Shown here piece after piece: positions 21,693-30,330 of a stretch of 64,000 bases of DNA. Position 1 is the first letter of the stretch. Each line of letters starts with the position of its first letter. Below the pieces are notes generated by a model. That model was given only the letters and a program-made list of their open reading frames with translations. It made no database searches and was not told the DNA's origin. The stretch comes from Citrobacter sp. Cu233 (lineage in GTDB: Bacteria > Pseudomonadota > Gammaproteobacteria > Enterobacterales > Enterobacteriaceae). The stretch covers positions 1-64,000 of the forward strand of contig NZ_JAOWIF010000034.1 in NCBI RefSeq assembly GCF_030332225.1. The letters run 5' to 3'. A program made the position numbers and the translations under genes.

Positions 21693-23954
21693 TTACGCCT
21701 GACGCAGATTCTGCGCAGCTTTGACCATGTTAGCCAGGGCTGCCCGAGTTTCCGGCCAGCCGCGGGTTTTCAGGCCGCAGTCCGGGTTCACCCACAGACG
21801 CTCAGCCGGGATACGCTGTTCGGCTTTCTTCAGCAGGGCTTCAATCCACTCCACGCTCGGGACGTTAGGCGAGTGAATGTCATAGACGCCCGGCCCGATT
21901 TCGTTCGGGTAGTCGAACTCTTCAAACGATTCCAGTAACTCCATGTCGGAACGCGAGGTTTCAATGGTGATCACATCCGCGTCCAGCGCGGCAATAGAGT
22001 CCATGATGTCGTTGAACTCGCAGTAACACATGTGAGTGTGGATCTGGGTTTCATCCTTCGCCACCGCGGCATTGATACGGAAGGCTTCCACGCCCCACTC
22101 CAGATACGCCGCCCAGTCACTGCGACGCAGCGGCAGGCCTTCACGCAGTGCCGGTTCATCAATCTGAATAATACCGATACCCGCCGCTTCCAGATCCGCT
22201 ACTTCGTCACGCAACGCCAGCGCAATCTGTTTGGCGATCGTTTCACGGGTCACATCTTCACGCGGGAACGACCAGCAAAGAATGGTCACCGGACCAGTCA
22301 GCATGCCTTTAACGGGTTTGTCAGTCAGCGACTGCGCGTATTTAGCCCACTCAACGGTAATCGCTTCCGGGCGGCTGACGTCGCCAATAACAACCGGTGG
22401 TTTCACACAGCGTGAACCGTAGCTCTGCACCCAGCCATTCTGGGTAAAGACGAAGCCATCCAGATGTTCGCCAAAGTATTCCACCATGTCGTTACGTTCA
22501 GCTTCACCGTGTACCAGTACGTCGAGGCCCAGACGTTCCTGCTCGGCAATCGCCTGTTTAATGTGCTCTGCAATGCCAGTGCGATAGTTATTCGCATCCA
22601 GATTGCCCTTTTTAAAGTCCAGACGCAGGCCGCGAATCTCCGTGGTTTGCGGGAATGAGCCGATAGTGGTGGTCGGCCATGCCGGCAGATTAAAGCGGGC
22701 ACGTTGCGCCTCGGCGCGAACCGGGTAAGGGTTGGCGCGCTGGCTGTCCCTGGCGGTGATCGCAGCCAGACGTTTTTCCACCGCGGCATTATGTACACGA
22801 GTGGAGTGGCGACGCGCCTGAATCGGTGCGCTCCATTCAACCAGCGCCGCGGTATCGCCGCTGTTCAGCGCATCACGCAGTAGCGCCAGCTCGCCGCATT
22901 TTTGCAGGGCGAAGGCAAACCAACTCTTCACTTCGGCATCCAGGCGGGTTTCAACGCTCAGGTCAATCGGGCTATGCAGCAGAGAGCAGGAAGAGGCCAC
23001 CCATAGCGCACGTTTGCCGACAATGTCCTTAATTTGTGCATGTTTTTCTGTCAAATCAGCACGCCAGACGTTACGACCGTTCACCAGACCGGCTGACAGC
23101 AGCCAGTTGGCAGGCAGGCGCTTGTGTAACTCGGCGACGTTATCTTTACCGTGCACGAAGTCAACGTGCAGACCCTGCACCGGCAGCGTGGTGATGGTAT
23201 CCAGGTTTGGCGTGACGCCTTCGAAATAGGTGGTCAGCAGCAGCTTCACCTGACCGGTTAGAGCGTCATACGCCGGTTTAAAGGCGTTCAGCCATTCCTG
23301 GGGTAGCTCCAGCACCAGCGAAGGTTCATCAATCTGAACCCACTCAATGCCACGCTTAGCCAACTCTGCCAGCACCTGCTGGTAAACCGGCAGAATGTCG
23401 TTCAGCAGGCTCAGGCGGTCAAATTGTTCGCCCTTCACTTTGCCCAGCCACAGGTAAGTTACCGGGCCCAGCAGGACGGGTTTTACGTTGTGGCCGAGTG
23501 CCAGCGCTTCGTCAACTTCATCCAGCAACTGAGTCCAGGTCAGCTTGAACTGCTGGCCTTTGGTGAATTCAGGCACCATATAGTGATAGTTAGTGTTAAA
23601 CCATTTGGTCATTTCTGCCGCAGCAGCAGGTTCACCGGTCGGTGCACGCCCACGACCAATGCGGAATAAGGTGTCGATATCGACGGAGCCATCTTTGTTC
23701 TGATGACGGGCCGGGACGTTACCCAGCAGCAGGCTGGTCGTCAGCACGTGATCGTACCAGGCGAAATCGCCCACCGGCAGCAGGTCAACGCCAGCCTGTT
23801 TTTGCTGATCCCAGTGACGGGCGCGCAGTTCGCGACCCGTTGCCAGCAATTCTTCACGAGAGGCGTTACCTGCCCAGTAGTTTTCTTGCGCTTTCTTCAG
23901 CTCGCGACGCAGGCCAACGCGAGGGAAACCGAGGGTGTGATTCAGTATTGTCAT
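21693..23954 (-). CDS. metE: cobalamin-independent methionine synthase MetE
   Basis: A 753-residue zinc enzyme that transfers the methyl group of 5-methyltetrahydropteroyl-triglutamate to homocysteine. It has the duplicated barrel fold; C-terminal zinc ligands are visible in H-M-C-Y-C-E-F near residue 641 and N-P-D-C-G-L near 726. The basic N-terminal segment ([13 protein letters not shown]) binds folate polyglutamate. Length equals E. coli MetE. It is divergent from its activator gene metR, with MetJ boxes and an ERIC in between. Confidence 0.97.
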   Translation of the reverse strand: MTILNHTLGFPRVGLRRELKKAQENYWAGNASREELLATGRELRARHWDQQKQAGVDLLPVGDFAWYDHVLTTSLLLGNVPARHQNKDGSVDIDTLFRIGRGRAPTGEPAAAAEMTKWFNTNYHYMVPEFTKGQQFKLTWTQLLDEVDEALALGHNVKPVLLGPVTYLWLGKVKGEQFDRLSLLNDILPVYQQVLAELAKRGIEWVQIDEPSLVLELPQEWLNAFKPAYDALTGQVKLLLTTYFEGVTPNLDTITTLPVQGLHVDFVHGKDNVAELHKRLPANWLLSAGLVNGRNVWRADLTEKHAQIKDIVGKRALWVASSCSLLHSPIDLSVETRLDAEVKSWFAFALQKCGELALLRDALNSGDTAALVEWSAPIQARRHSTRVHNAAVEKRLAAITARDSQRANPYPVRAEAQRARFNLPAWPTTTIGSFPQTTEIRGLRLDFKKGNLDANNYRTGIAEHIKQAIAEQERLGLDVLVHGEAERNDMVEYFGEHLDGFVFTQNGWVQSYGSRCVKPPVVIGDVSRPEAITVEWAKYAQSLTDKPVKGMLTGPVTILCWSFPREDVTRETIAKQIALALRDEVADLEAAGIGIIQIDEPALREGLPLRRSDWAAYLEWGVEAFRINAAVAKDETQIHTHMCYCEFNDIMDSIAALDADVITIETSRSDMELLESFEEFDYPNEIGPGVYDIHSPNVPSVEWIEALLKKAEQRIPAERLWVNPDCGLKTRGWPETRAALANMVKAAQNLRQA

Positions 23955-23999
23955 TTTTCTTCCTCTAATTATATGTAAATCCTGTGGATTTTGAATTTA

Positions 24000-24099
24000 G
24001 GGAAGGCGGCAAATTTATTCATCCCTGGGAGCTTACTGAAGTAAGTGACCGGGGTGGAGAAACGCAGCCAACGCACCATAAATTTAAAAGACGAAGGAT
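24000..24099 (-). repeat. ERIC repeat in the metE leader
   Basis: The stretch contains ATCCCTGGGAGCTTACTGAA followed by GTAAGTGACCGGGGTGGAGA, close to the classic ERIC core, with CTTAC/GTAAG arms and flanks GCAGCCAACGCAC and AAGACGAAGGA. It lies between the inferred metE promoter and the metE start, so it would be transcribed as most of the metE 5' leader. Confidence 0.85.
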
Positions 24100-24149
24100 T
24101 TTAGCCGTCCAGATGTTTACACATCCATAATTGACAGGTACTGTATAAT
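24098..24149. promoter_or_regulatory. metE-metR divergent promoter region with MetJ boxes
   Basis: Three tandem near-matches to the AGACGTCT met box (AGCCGTCC, AGATGTTT, ACACATCC) span 24103-24126. They overlap the spacer of a putative metE promoter whose -10 is TAAAAT (minus strand, 24098-24103). A TATAAT for metR lies at 24144-24149 on the plus strand, with no good -35. MetJ with S-adenosylmethionine would repress both directions, as in E. coli. Confidence 0.68.
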
Positions 24150-24177
24150 CCTCAAGCGCAATTTATTCATGCCGAAG

Positions 24178-24190
24178 TGAAGGACTTTCA
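24178..24190. promoter_or_regulatory. MetR-type site TGAA-N5-TTCA at the metR start
   Basis: TGAAGGACTTTCA is a perfect TGAA-N5-TTCA, the half-site arrangement recognised by MetR. It overlaps the metR Shine-Dalgarno and the first base of the ATG at 24190. It may act in metE activation or in metR autocontrol. Function is inferred. Confidence 0.6.
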
Positions 24191-25143
24191 TGATCGAGAT
24201 TAAGCATCTGAAAACGCTACAGGCGTTGCGGAACAGTGGTTCGCTGGCAGGCGCAGCAGCGACGTTGCATCAGACCCAATCCGCCCTGTCTCACCAGTTC
24301 AGCGATCTGGAACAACGCCTCGGCTTTCGTCTATTTGTACGTAAAAGCCAACCGCTGCGCTTTACGCCACAGGGTGAAATTCTGCTCCAGCTGGCAAACC
24401 AGGTCTTGCCGCAAATCGGTCGCGCGCTGCAGGCATGCAATGAACCGCAGCAAACCCGACTGCGTATCGCGATTGAATGCCACAGCTGTATTCAGTGGCT
24501 GACGCCCGCGCTGGAAAATTTCCGTGCTAACTGGCCACAGGTGGAGATGGATTTTAAATCCGGTGTGACCTTCGATCCGCAACCGGCGCTACAGCAGGAT
24601 GAGCTGGATCTGGTGATGACATCCGACATTCTGCCGCGCAGCGGCCTGCACTATTCACCGATGTTCGATTTTGAAGTTCGTCTGGTACTGGCACCCGATC
24701 ACCCACTGGCCAGCAAAACACAGGTCACGCCGGAAGATTTGGCCAGCGAGACGCTGCTGATATATCCGGTACAACGCAGCCGCCTGGATATCTGGCGGAA
24801 TTTCCTGCAGCCCGCGGGCGTCAGCCCGTCGCTGAAGAGCGTGGATAACACCCTGCTGTTGATCCAGATGGTAGCCGCCAGGATGGGTATTGCGGCCCTG
24901 CCGCACTGGGTAGTAGAGAGTTTTGAACGCCAGGGTCTGGTGGTAACCAAAACCCTGGGCGATGGGCTGTGGAGCCGACTGTACGCCGCCGTGCGCGATG
25001 GCGAGCAGCGCCAGCCGGTCACGGAAGCATTTATTCGCTCAGCGCGGAATCACGCCTGCGATCACCTGCCGTTTGTGCGGAGTGCGGAACGACCCACTTA
25101 CGATGTACCCACAGTGAAGCCACTATCACAGCCGCACCAATGA
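24190..25143 (+). CDS. metR: LysR-type transcription regulator MetR
   Basis: A 317-residue LysR-type regulator that activates metE, metH and other methionine genes with homocysteine as co-effector. The winged helix-turn-helix is at residues 1-60 ([20 protein letters not shown]) and the effector domain at about 90-300. The last 113 bp of coding sequence overlap the 3' end of the convergent yigM gene; the overlapping tail (residues about 280-317) lies beyond the conserved LysR fold. Confidence 0.96.
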   Translation: MIEIKHLKTLQALRNSGSLAGAAATLHQTQSALSHQFSDLEQRLGFRLFVRKSQPLRFTPQGEILLQLANQVLPQIGRALQACNEPQQTRLRIAIECHSCIQWLTPALENFRANWPQVEMDFKSGVTFDPQPALQQDELDLVMTSDILPRSGLHYSPMFDFEVRLVLAPDHPLASKTQVTPEDLASETLLIYPVQRSRLDIWRNFLQPAGVSPSLKSVDNTLLLIQMVAARMGIAALPHWVVESFERQGLVVTKTLGDGLWSRLYAAVRDGEQRQPVTEAFIRSARNHACDHLPFVRSAERPTYDVPTVKPLSQPHQ

Positions 25144-25930
25144 TAAAGCTTGGCCAGTGCGGCTGTTGGTGCCAGATAGCCAGGTTGACCAGCAGCCCCG
25201 CCGGTACATGCATATTGTTCATAATACCCAACGTACCGGCATCCACCTGCGTCGCGCCATAGTTCCACATAAAGTAACCAATGCCAGAAGCCGCCACGCC
25301 AAGGAACACCAGAATTCCCCACTGCAGCGTGGTTTCAGGCATTTTTTGCGCATTCCCTAATATAGACCAGGCAACAACTGCCACCAGCAACGCCCCCATA
25401 TAAAACCAGGCAAAGGCGTTGTGCTGTGGCATCGGGCGGGTTTCCATCAGGCGCTTATAGCCCACCATGCCGATGGCAAAACTAATGTTGGAAAGCTGTA
25501 CCAGCAGCAGGCCGGTCCAGAAGTGGCTGGTCACCTGATCGTAACGGATAATCCCGGCGCCAATTACCGCCAGTAGTGCGCTGAACGCATAGCTCCAGCG
25601 TAAACGGCGCCCGCTCATCAGGTCATAAATTAGCGTAATGTACAACGGTGTCAGAACGGTAAAGAGCAGCAGCTCTGAAACCGTCAGATACAGATAGGCA
25701 TGAAAACTCAGCATATACATGATGCCAAGCTGCATGGCGCCCACCAGCATATACAGCGCGATTGTTTTTACGCTGTGCCCACGGGTACGCAAAAACGGTA
25801 AAAACACCAGAGCCGCCAGCCCAACACGCACCAGCACTGCAAAATAGCTATCGACATGACCGGCAAGGTACTCGCCAAACAGGCTAAAAGAAAAGGCCCA
25901 CAAAATAGTGGTAATGATGAGTAGCGCCAC
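25031..25930 (-). CDS. yigM: YigM/BioP, EamA-type biotin transporter
   Basis: A 299-residue inner membrane protein with ten predicted membrane segments in two EamA repeats. YigM of E. coli is reported to be a biotin importer. The basic C-terminal tail ([17 protein letters not shown]) is encoded in the region that overlaps metR. The start at 25930 matches E. coli. A perfect 25-bp palindrome lies 44 bp upstream. Confidence 0.9.
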   Translation of the reverse strand: MALLIITTILWAFSFSLFGEYLAGHVDSYFAVLVRVGLAALVFLPFLRTRGHSVKTIALYMLVGAMQLGIMYMLSFHAYLYLTVSELLLFTVLTPLYITLIYDLMSGRRLRWSYAFSALLAVIGAGIIRYDQVTSHFWTGLLLVQLSNISFAIGMVGYKRLMETRPMPQHNAFAWFYMGALLVAVVAWSILGNAQKMPETTLQWGILVFLGVAASGIGYFMWNYGATQVDAGTLGIMNNMHVPAGLLVNLAIWHQQPHWPSFIIGAAVIVASLWVHRKWVVPHSAQTAGDRRRDSALSE

Positions 25931-25974
25931 AATGGATGTCTCTGAACAAAAGGTACACCCATTGTAGCGAAGAG

Positions 25975-25999
25975 TTTAGTTGACAACTGGTCAACTAAA
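25975..25999. promoter_or_regulatory. perfect hyphenated palindrome upstream of yigM
   Basis: TTTAGTTGAC-AACTG-GTCAACTAAA has two perfect 10-bp arms and a 5-bp spacer. It sits between the yigL stop and the yigM start, overlapping where a -35 would fall if TACAAT (minus strand, 25961-25966) is the -10. There is no T-run, so an operator is more likely than a terminator. The BirA operator has a different sequence and a much longer spacer. Confidence 0.5.
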
Positions 26000-26005
26000 G
26001 AACAG

Positions 26006-26806
26006 TTACGTTAAAAAGAGATCGCGCAGATAATGCGGCACGGCATCGTCGGCATTGAGGCCAATCACGTCCAGTTCCGGATGCAGGTCCTTCAGGCGTT
26101 GATGCGCGTTGCCCATGATACAGCCTTTGCCTGCCATCGAGAGCATTTCCGCGTCGTTCATCCCGTCACCGAAGGCGATACAGTCCTTCAGGCTATAGCC
26201 CATCGCTTTTGCCACCGCCTCCAGCGCATGGCCTTTCGACACGCCACCTGCCATGACTTCCAGGCACGTCAGTGTGGAGAAACTGACGTTCACACGATCG
26301 CCCCAGCGGGCGTTAATCGCCTGTTCCAGCGGTAGCAACCTTTCGTGAGAATCGGTAGTGAAAAACACTTTGCTAACGCCTTCAGGCTCCAGCAGCGCAG
26401 GTTCAAACAGTGAATAATTGAATACCGCCTCTTTAAAGAAACGCATTTCTTCCGGGCGGTGGCGGTTCATGAACCACTCATCATCGCGGTAAACGTTCGT
26501 CACGATATCCGGGTTGGCGTTCACAACACCAAACAGATCGCTGGCAATGTCGCGATCCAGGTTGTGGGAAAACACGAGATTTCCGTCAGGATCGTGCACG
26601 CGGGCACCGTTGGATGTGATCATGTAGGTTTTAATGCCGAGGTTATCGCGAATTTGCCCCACATCAACATGATGACGACCAGTGGCAAACACGAAGTGAA
26701 CACCGCGAGCCGTCAGAAGTTTCAGCGTCTCTTTGGCATAAGGGGACAAAGTATGGTCGGGAGAAAGCAGCGTACCGTCTAAATCAGACGCAACAACCTG
26801 ATACAT
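26006..26806 (-). CDS. yigL: HAD-superfamily sugar phosphatase YigL
   Basis: A 266-residue Cof-type haloacid-dehalogenase phosphatase. Catalytic motifs are D-L-D-G-T-L-L near residue 8 (nucleophile and acid aspartates), S-N-G near 64, a conserved Lys near 190 and G-D-G-M-N-D near 212. In enterics it dephosphorylates sugar phosphates and pyridoxal phosphate; in Salmonella the SgrS sRNA stabilises a processed pldB-yigL mRNA so that YigL relieves sugar-phosphate stress. It follows pldB by 15 bp, the same arrangement. Confidence 0.93.
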   Translation of the reverse strand: MYQVVASDLDGTLLSPDHTLSPYAKETLKLLTARGVHFVFATGRHHVDVGQIRDNLGIKTYMITSNGARVHDPDGNLVFSHNLDRDIASDLFGVVNANPDIVTNVYRDDEWFMNRHRPEEMRFFKEAVFNYSLFEPALLEPEGVSKVFFTTDSHERLLPLEQAINARWGDRVNVSFSTLTCLEVMAGGVSKGHALEAVAKAMGYSLKDCIAFGDGMNDAEMLSMAGKGCIMGNAHQRLKDLHPELDVIGLNADDAVPHYLRDLFLT

Positions 26807-26821
26807 AAGAAAATTAAACCT

Positions 26822-27838
26822 CTAGGAAAAGCGAGTTCCGCTGGATGAGTTATGCCTGTTGAAAAAATCAACAATGGCGTTAAGCGCGACTGAGCGCATT
26901 GCGTCCTTTTCGAAAAGGATCTCATGGTACGCGCCTTTTATGACAAGCGGCTGACCTCCTTCTACCGGATGGCCTGCTGCAGCGCGGAGTTCACAAAAAC
27001 GATCGTGCATGCGGTTATCCACCACACGTTCTTCTTCGGCCTGAATAAGCAGCGCTGGCGTTGCGTCATCACCCGCTCCAGCCAGAACCTGTTCGCCCGC
27101 CTGAATACCTTCACGCACCCAGTGATAGGTAGGGCCACCCACACGTAATCGCGGATCATCGGCGTAGAAGCGTAGGTTACGCCGATAGCGCTGTCGACTA
27201 TGGGTTAGCGCATTCATACCGAATGGCAACGCCCGCCAGCGGCCGGTCCCCATCGCATAGCCTTCACGGATGCGCGGATGCCCTTCGGCCCAGTCAAGAA
27301 TGTGGCGCACCATCCAGTCGGGAAAACGCATCACGATACCAAACATTGGCGCACAAAGCGCAATGGCATCACATTGATTTGGATGGCGCTGCAGGAACAG
27401 CGTGGCAATCGCGCCGCCCATGGAATGGGCCAGTATATAGCGTTTTCGCCACGGGCCAGGTTGTACTTCCTGCTGCCAGAAGGCGGCTAAATCATCGACG
27501 TAGTCATTAAAGTTATCGACATGACCACGATGTGGGTCCGATAACATCCGCCCGGAACGCCCCTGACCACGGTGATCGATAATGAGTACGTCAAAACCTG
27601 AATGAAACAGGTCATACGCCAGCTCAGCGTATTTCACATAGCTTTCAATGCGCCCTGGACAGACAACGATGACACGATCGTTTTTTTCGGCACGAAAGCG
27701 AACAAAATGTACGGGAACATCATCTACACCCGTAAACTCCGCTTCCTCCCGCTGGTGCCAGAAATCTGTCAGTGGACCCATGGAAAAAGCGGCAAACGCG
27801 TTTTCTCTTGTTTCCCAGTCTTTTTGCTGCTGAAACAT
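26822..27838 (-). CDS. pldB: lysophospholipase L2 PldB
   Basis: A 338-residue alpha/beta hydrolase that deacylates lysophospholipids at the inner membrane. The nucleophile elbow is A-H-S-M-G-G-A near residue 135; an acidic residue in Q-A-E-E-E-R and the final His in G-A-Y-H-E-I-L complete the triad. The start at 27838 (M-F-Q-Q-Q-K-D-W) matches E. coli; an in-frame Met 32 codons upstream would extend it into the promoter region. It is divergent from rhtB and upstream of yigL. Confidence 0.92.
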   Translation of the reverse strand: MFQQQKDWETRENAFAAFSMGPLTDFWHQREEAEFTGVDDVPVHFVRFRAEKNDRVIVVCPGRIESYVKYAELAYDLFHSGFDVLIIDHRGQGRSGRMLSDPHRGHVDNFNDYVDDLAAFWQQEVQPGPWRKRYILAHSMGGAIATLFLQRHPNQCDAIALCAPMFGIVMRFPDWMVRHILDWAEGHPRIREGYAMGTGRWRALPFGMNALTHSRQRYRRNLRFYADDPRLRVGGPTYHWVREGIQAGEQVLAGAGDDATPALLIQAEEERVVDNRMHDRFCELRAAAGHPVEGGQPLVIKGAYHEILFEKDAMRSVALNAIVDFFNRHNSSSGTRFS

Positions 27839-27948
27839 CGGGTATCCAGCCTCGCTGACCAAGTAAAATCGTTTTTTTCGCCGAGCCTGATACAACGCAA
27901 CGGCAGTAGCGTATTGTGGCATAAAAATAGACAATCCGGGAGTTTCTC

Positions 27949-28569
27949 ATGACCTTTGAATGGTGGTTCGCCTACCTGCTGACCTCTATTATTTTGAGCC
28001 TGTCTCCGGGCTCTGGCGCAATCAACACCATGACAACCGCCATCAGTCACGGCTATCGTGGCGCCTGCGCCTCTATTGCCGGTTTGCAGACCGGGCTTGG
28101 CATTCATATCGTACTGGTTGGTGTTGGGCTGGGGACATTGTTCTCACGTTCAGTCATCGCGTTTGAAGTGCTGAAGTGGGCGGGAGCTGCCTATTTGATT
28201 TGGTTGGGTATTCAGCAATGGCGGGCAGCGGGCGCTATCGATCTGAACACCATGGCGAACACGCAAACACGCAGCCGCCTGTTCAAAAGGGCGGTTTTCG
28301 TTAACCTGACCAATCCGAAAAGTATTGTGTTTCTTGCTGCGCTGTTCCCACAGTTCATCATGCCGCAAGAACCTCAGGTCATGCAGTATGTGGTGCTTGG
28401 TATCACCACCATTGTTGTCGATATCATTGTGATGATCGGTTACGCGACGCTGGCCACCCGTATTGCGAGCTGGATTAAGGGGCCAAAGCAAATGAAGGCG
28501 CTGAACAAAGTGTTTGGTTCACTGTTTATGCTGATAGGCGCCCTGCTGGCCTCGGCACGGCATGCCTAG
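27949..28569 (+). CDS. rhtB: homoserine/homoserine lactone exporter RhtB
   Basis: A 206-residue LysE/RhtB-superfamily inner membrane exporter with about six membrane segments. The family signature [11 protein letters not shown] near residue 18 and the V-N-L-T-N-P-K-S segment near 118 are present. It is nearly identical to E. coli RhtB through the C-terminal A-L-L-A-S-A-R-H-A. In E. coli rhtB and rhtC lie next to each other tail to tail; here an rpn relic separates them. Confidence 0.95.
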   Translation: MTFEWWFAYLLTSIILSLSPGSGAINTMTTAISHGYRGACASIAGLQTGLGIHIVLVGVGLGTLFSRSVIAFEVLKWAGAAYLIWLGIQQWRAAGAIDLNTMANTQTRSRLFKRAVFVNLTNPKSIVFLAALFPQFIMPQEPQVMQYVVLGITTIVVDIIVMIGYATLATRIASWIKGPKQMKALNKVFGSLFMLIGALLASARHA

Positions 28570-28732
28570 AAAACTGGAATAGCGCTCGCAATGAAATGTG
28601 AACGGTCTGAACATCACTGTATGCCTTTTCGAGACTCGCCGTAAAGGGAGAAACGTCTTTTATTCTGTGCTGTTAGGTGTTGAATGCTAGTGCCAGAATG
28701 CCGCCACATTCACCACTCACGGATGATGAACG

Positions 28733-29607
28733 ATGGCGGAAGCAACCACACCTCATGACGCCGTATTTAAGACTTTCCTGTCCCGCATGGAAACCGCGCG
28801 GGACTTCATTGAACTCCATCTTCCTCCCTCGTTAATCAAAATTTGCAAACTAGAAACGCTACACCTGGAATCAGGCAGCTTTGTCGAGGACGATCTACGC
28901 CCCTATTTCAGCGATATTCTCTATTCACTGGAAACCACCAGCGGGCAGGGTTATGTACACATGTGCTCATTGAGCATCAAAGCTCACCGGACAAGCATAT
29001 GTCGTTTCGACTGATGCGCTCCATGCAACGTCACCTGGAGGTGGGAAACGACACTCTACCACTGGTTATTCCTGTTCTCTTTTACCATGGGAAACAAAGT
29101 CCCTGGCAAGGTTCAATGAACTGGCTGGATCACTTTGAGGATTCGGGGACCGCCCTTCAGCTTTACAGTACGCCGTTTCCGTTGGTGGATGTGACGGTCA
29201 TCCCCGACGATGAGATCATGCAACATCGCAGCATGGCGGCACTAACATTAGTACAAAAGCATATTCGCCAACGCGACATGGCGCAGTTGCTGGATAAACT
29301 TACCCACCTGTTTATGCTGGAGAAGATGAGCGGACAACAATTAACCATGCTGGTAAACTACATGGTGCAAGCAGGGAATACACAAGATGTTCAGACATTA
29401 CTGTATAAGCTGGCACAGCGTGTGCCGCAGCATGGAGACAAATTGATGACAATGGCGGATCAACTAAAGCAGATAGGTCGCGAAGAGGGCAAACGTATTG
29501 CCATACTGGACATAGCAAAGGCAATGCTCAAGCGTGGGCTGGATACCGAAGCAATTATGGAAATGACTGGCCTGTCGAAAGACGAATTACAAAAGCTTGC
29601 TCAATAA
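28733..29607 (+). pseudogene. Rpn-family recombination-promoting nuclease, frameshifted
   Basis: Two overlapping frames together encode an Rpn/transposase_31-family PD-(D/E)xK nuclease. The first (28733-29014) gives M-A-E-A-T-T-P-H-D-A-V-F-K through the catalytic-type aspartate in F-S-D-I-L-Y-S. The second, entered near 28963, continues L-I-E-H-Q-S-S-P-D-K-H-M-S-F-R-L-M-R to the C-terminal R-E-E-G-K-R and a short helical repeat. An extra AT at about 28961-28962 (CACATGTG) breaks the frame between the catalytic D and the E-H-Q segment. About five codons also seem lost after F-R-L-M-R. Rpn proteins promote RecA-independent recombination in E. coli. Confidence 0.85.
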
Positions 29608-29615
29608 ACCGCGTT

Positions 29616-29637
29616 CCGCCTGGGCATCCCCAGGCGG
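29616..29637. terminator. perfect hairpin between the rpn relic and rhtC
   Basis: CCGCCTGGG-CATC-CCCAGGCGG has perfect 9-bp arms in the 39-bp gap between the two convergent gene ends. Neither side has a clear T-run, so it may be a REP-like mRNA end stabiliser or a weak bidirectional terminator. Confidence 0.5.
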
Positions 29638-29646
29638 ATAACAGAA

Positions 29647-30267
29647 TCAGCGCGAAATAATCAGGTGAATGCCGAAACCTGCAAACAGTGCGCCAGCAAA
29701 TCCATCGATCCACTTCGCCAGACGCTGATAACCGCGGCGCATTTTCGGTAGCGCAAACAGGCTGGCGACTACGGTAAACCACGCCAGCGTTTCCACGATG
29801 ATTAGGGCAAAGATCCCCCAGCGCGCGCCCGTTCCTACGTTATCGCCAACGAACAATGAGAACACGGAGCCAAAGTAGATAATGGCTTTAGGGTTTGCCA
29901 GGTTAGTAAGTAGACCTTTTAAAAAGCTGCGCCCGCTCTGTGCCAGTTCAACCTGTGGTGTTGGAGTCGCAACATTCTGCTTTTTAAACGCACCGCGCAG
30001 CATCTGGTAGCCCATCCAACACAGATACAGACCCCCGCCGACCATAATAATGGTATGCAGCCAGGCCATTTTTTCGATGATCAGATGCAGGCCGAGCAGC
30101 GCCACGCCCGCCCAGACCATGACGCCGCAGGTAATACCCAGCACACCCATCATCGCTTCTTTACGCGAACGGCTCACCGCCGTTTGAGAGACAAAGAAAA
30201 AATCGGGACCGGGACTCATCAGTGCAACGATATGCACCAACGCAACGGTGAAAAATAGCGTTAACAT
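29647..30267 (-). CDS. rhtC: threonine exporter RhtC
   Basis: A 206-residue LysE/RhtB-family inner membrane exporter, about 6 membrane segments, with the signature M-S-P-G-P-D-F-F-F-V near residue 18 and T-N-L-A-N-P-K-A near 120. It matches E. coli RhtC in length and sequence. It lies 63 bp downstream of recQ on the same strand, as in E. coli. Confidence 0.95.
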   Translation of the reverse strand: MLTLFFTVALVHIVALMSPGPDFFFVSQTAVSRSRKEAMMGVLGITCGVMVWAGVALLGLHLIIEKMAWLHTIIMVGGGLYLCWMGYQMLRGAFKKQNVATPTPQVELAQSGRSFLKGLLTNLANPKAIIYFGSVFSLFVGDNVGTGARWGIFALIIVETLAWFTVVASLFALPKMRRGYQRLAKWIDGFAGALFAGFGIHLIISR

Positions 30268-30330
30268 AAAAATGACTCGTGGGGGAATAGTTCAGTGAGT
30301 CACCATCCTGGCACTTTTTTGCCCGGCTGA

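Noticed and set aside
25975-25999. BirA biotin operator upstream of yigM
   Set aside because: BirA sites have TTGTAAAC-type arms with a spacer of about 15 bp; this palindrome has different arms and a 5-bp spacer.
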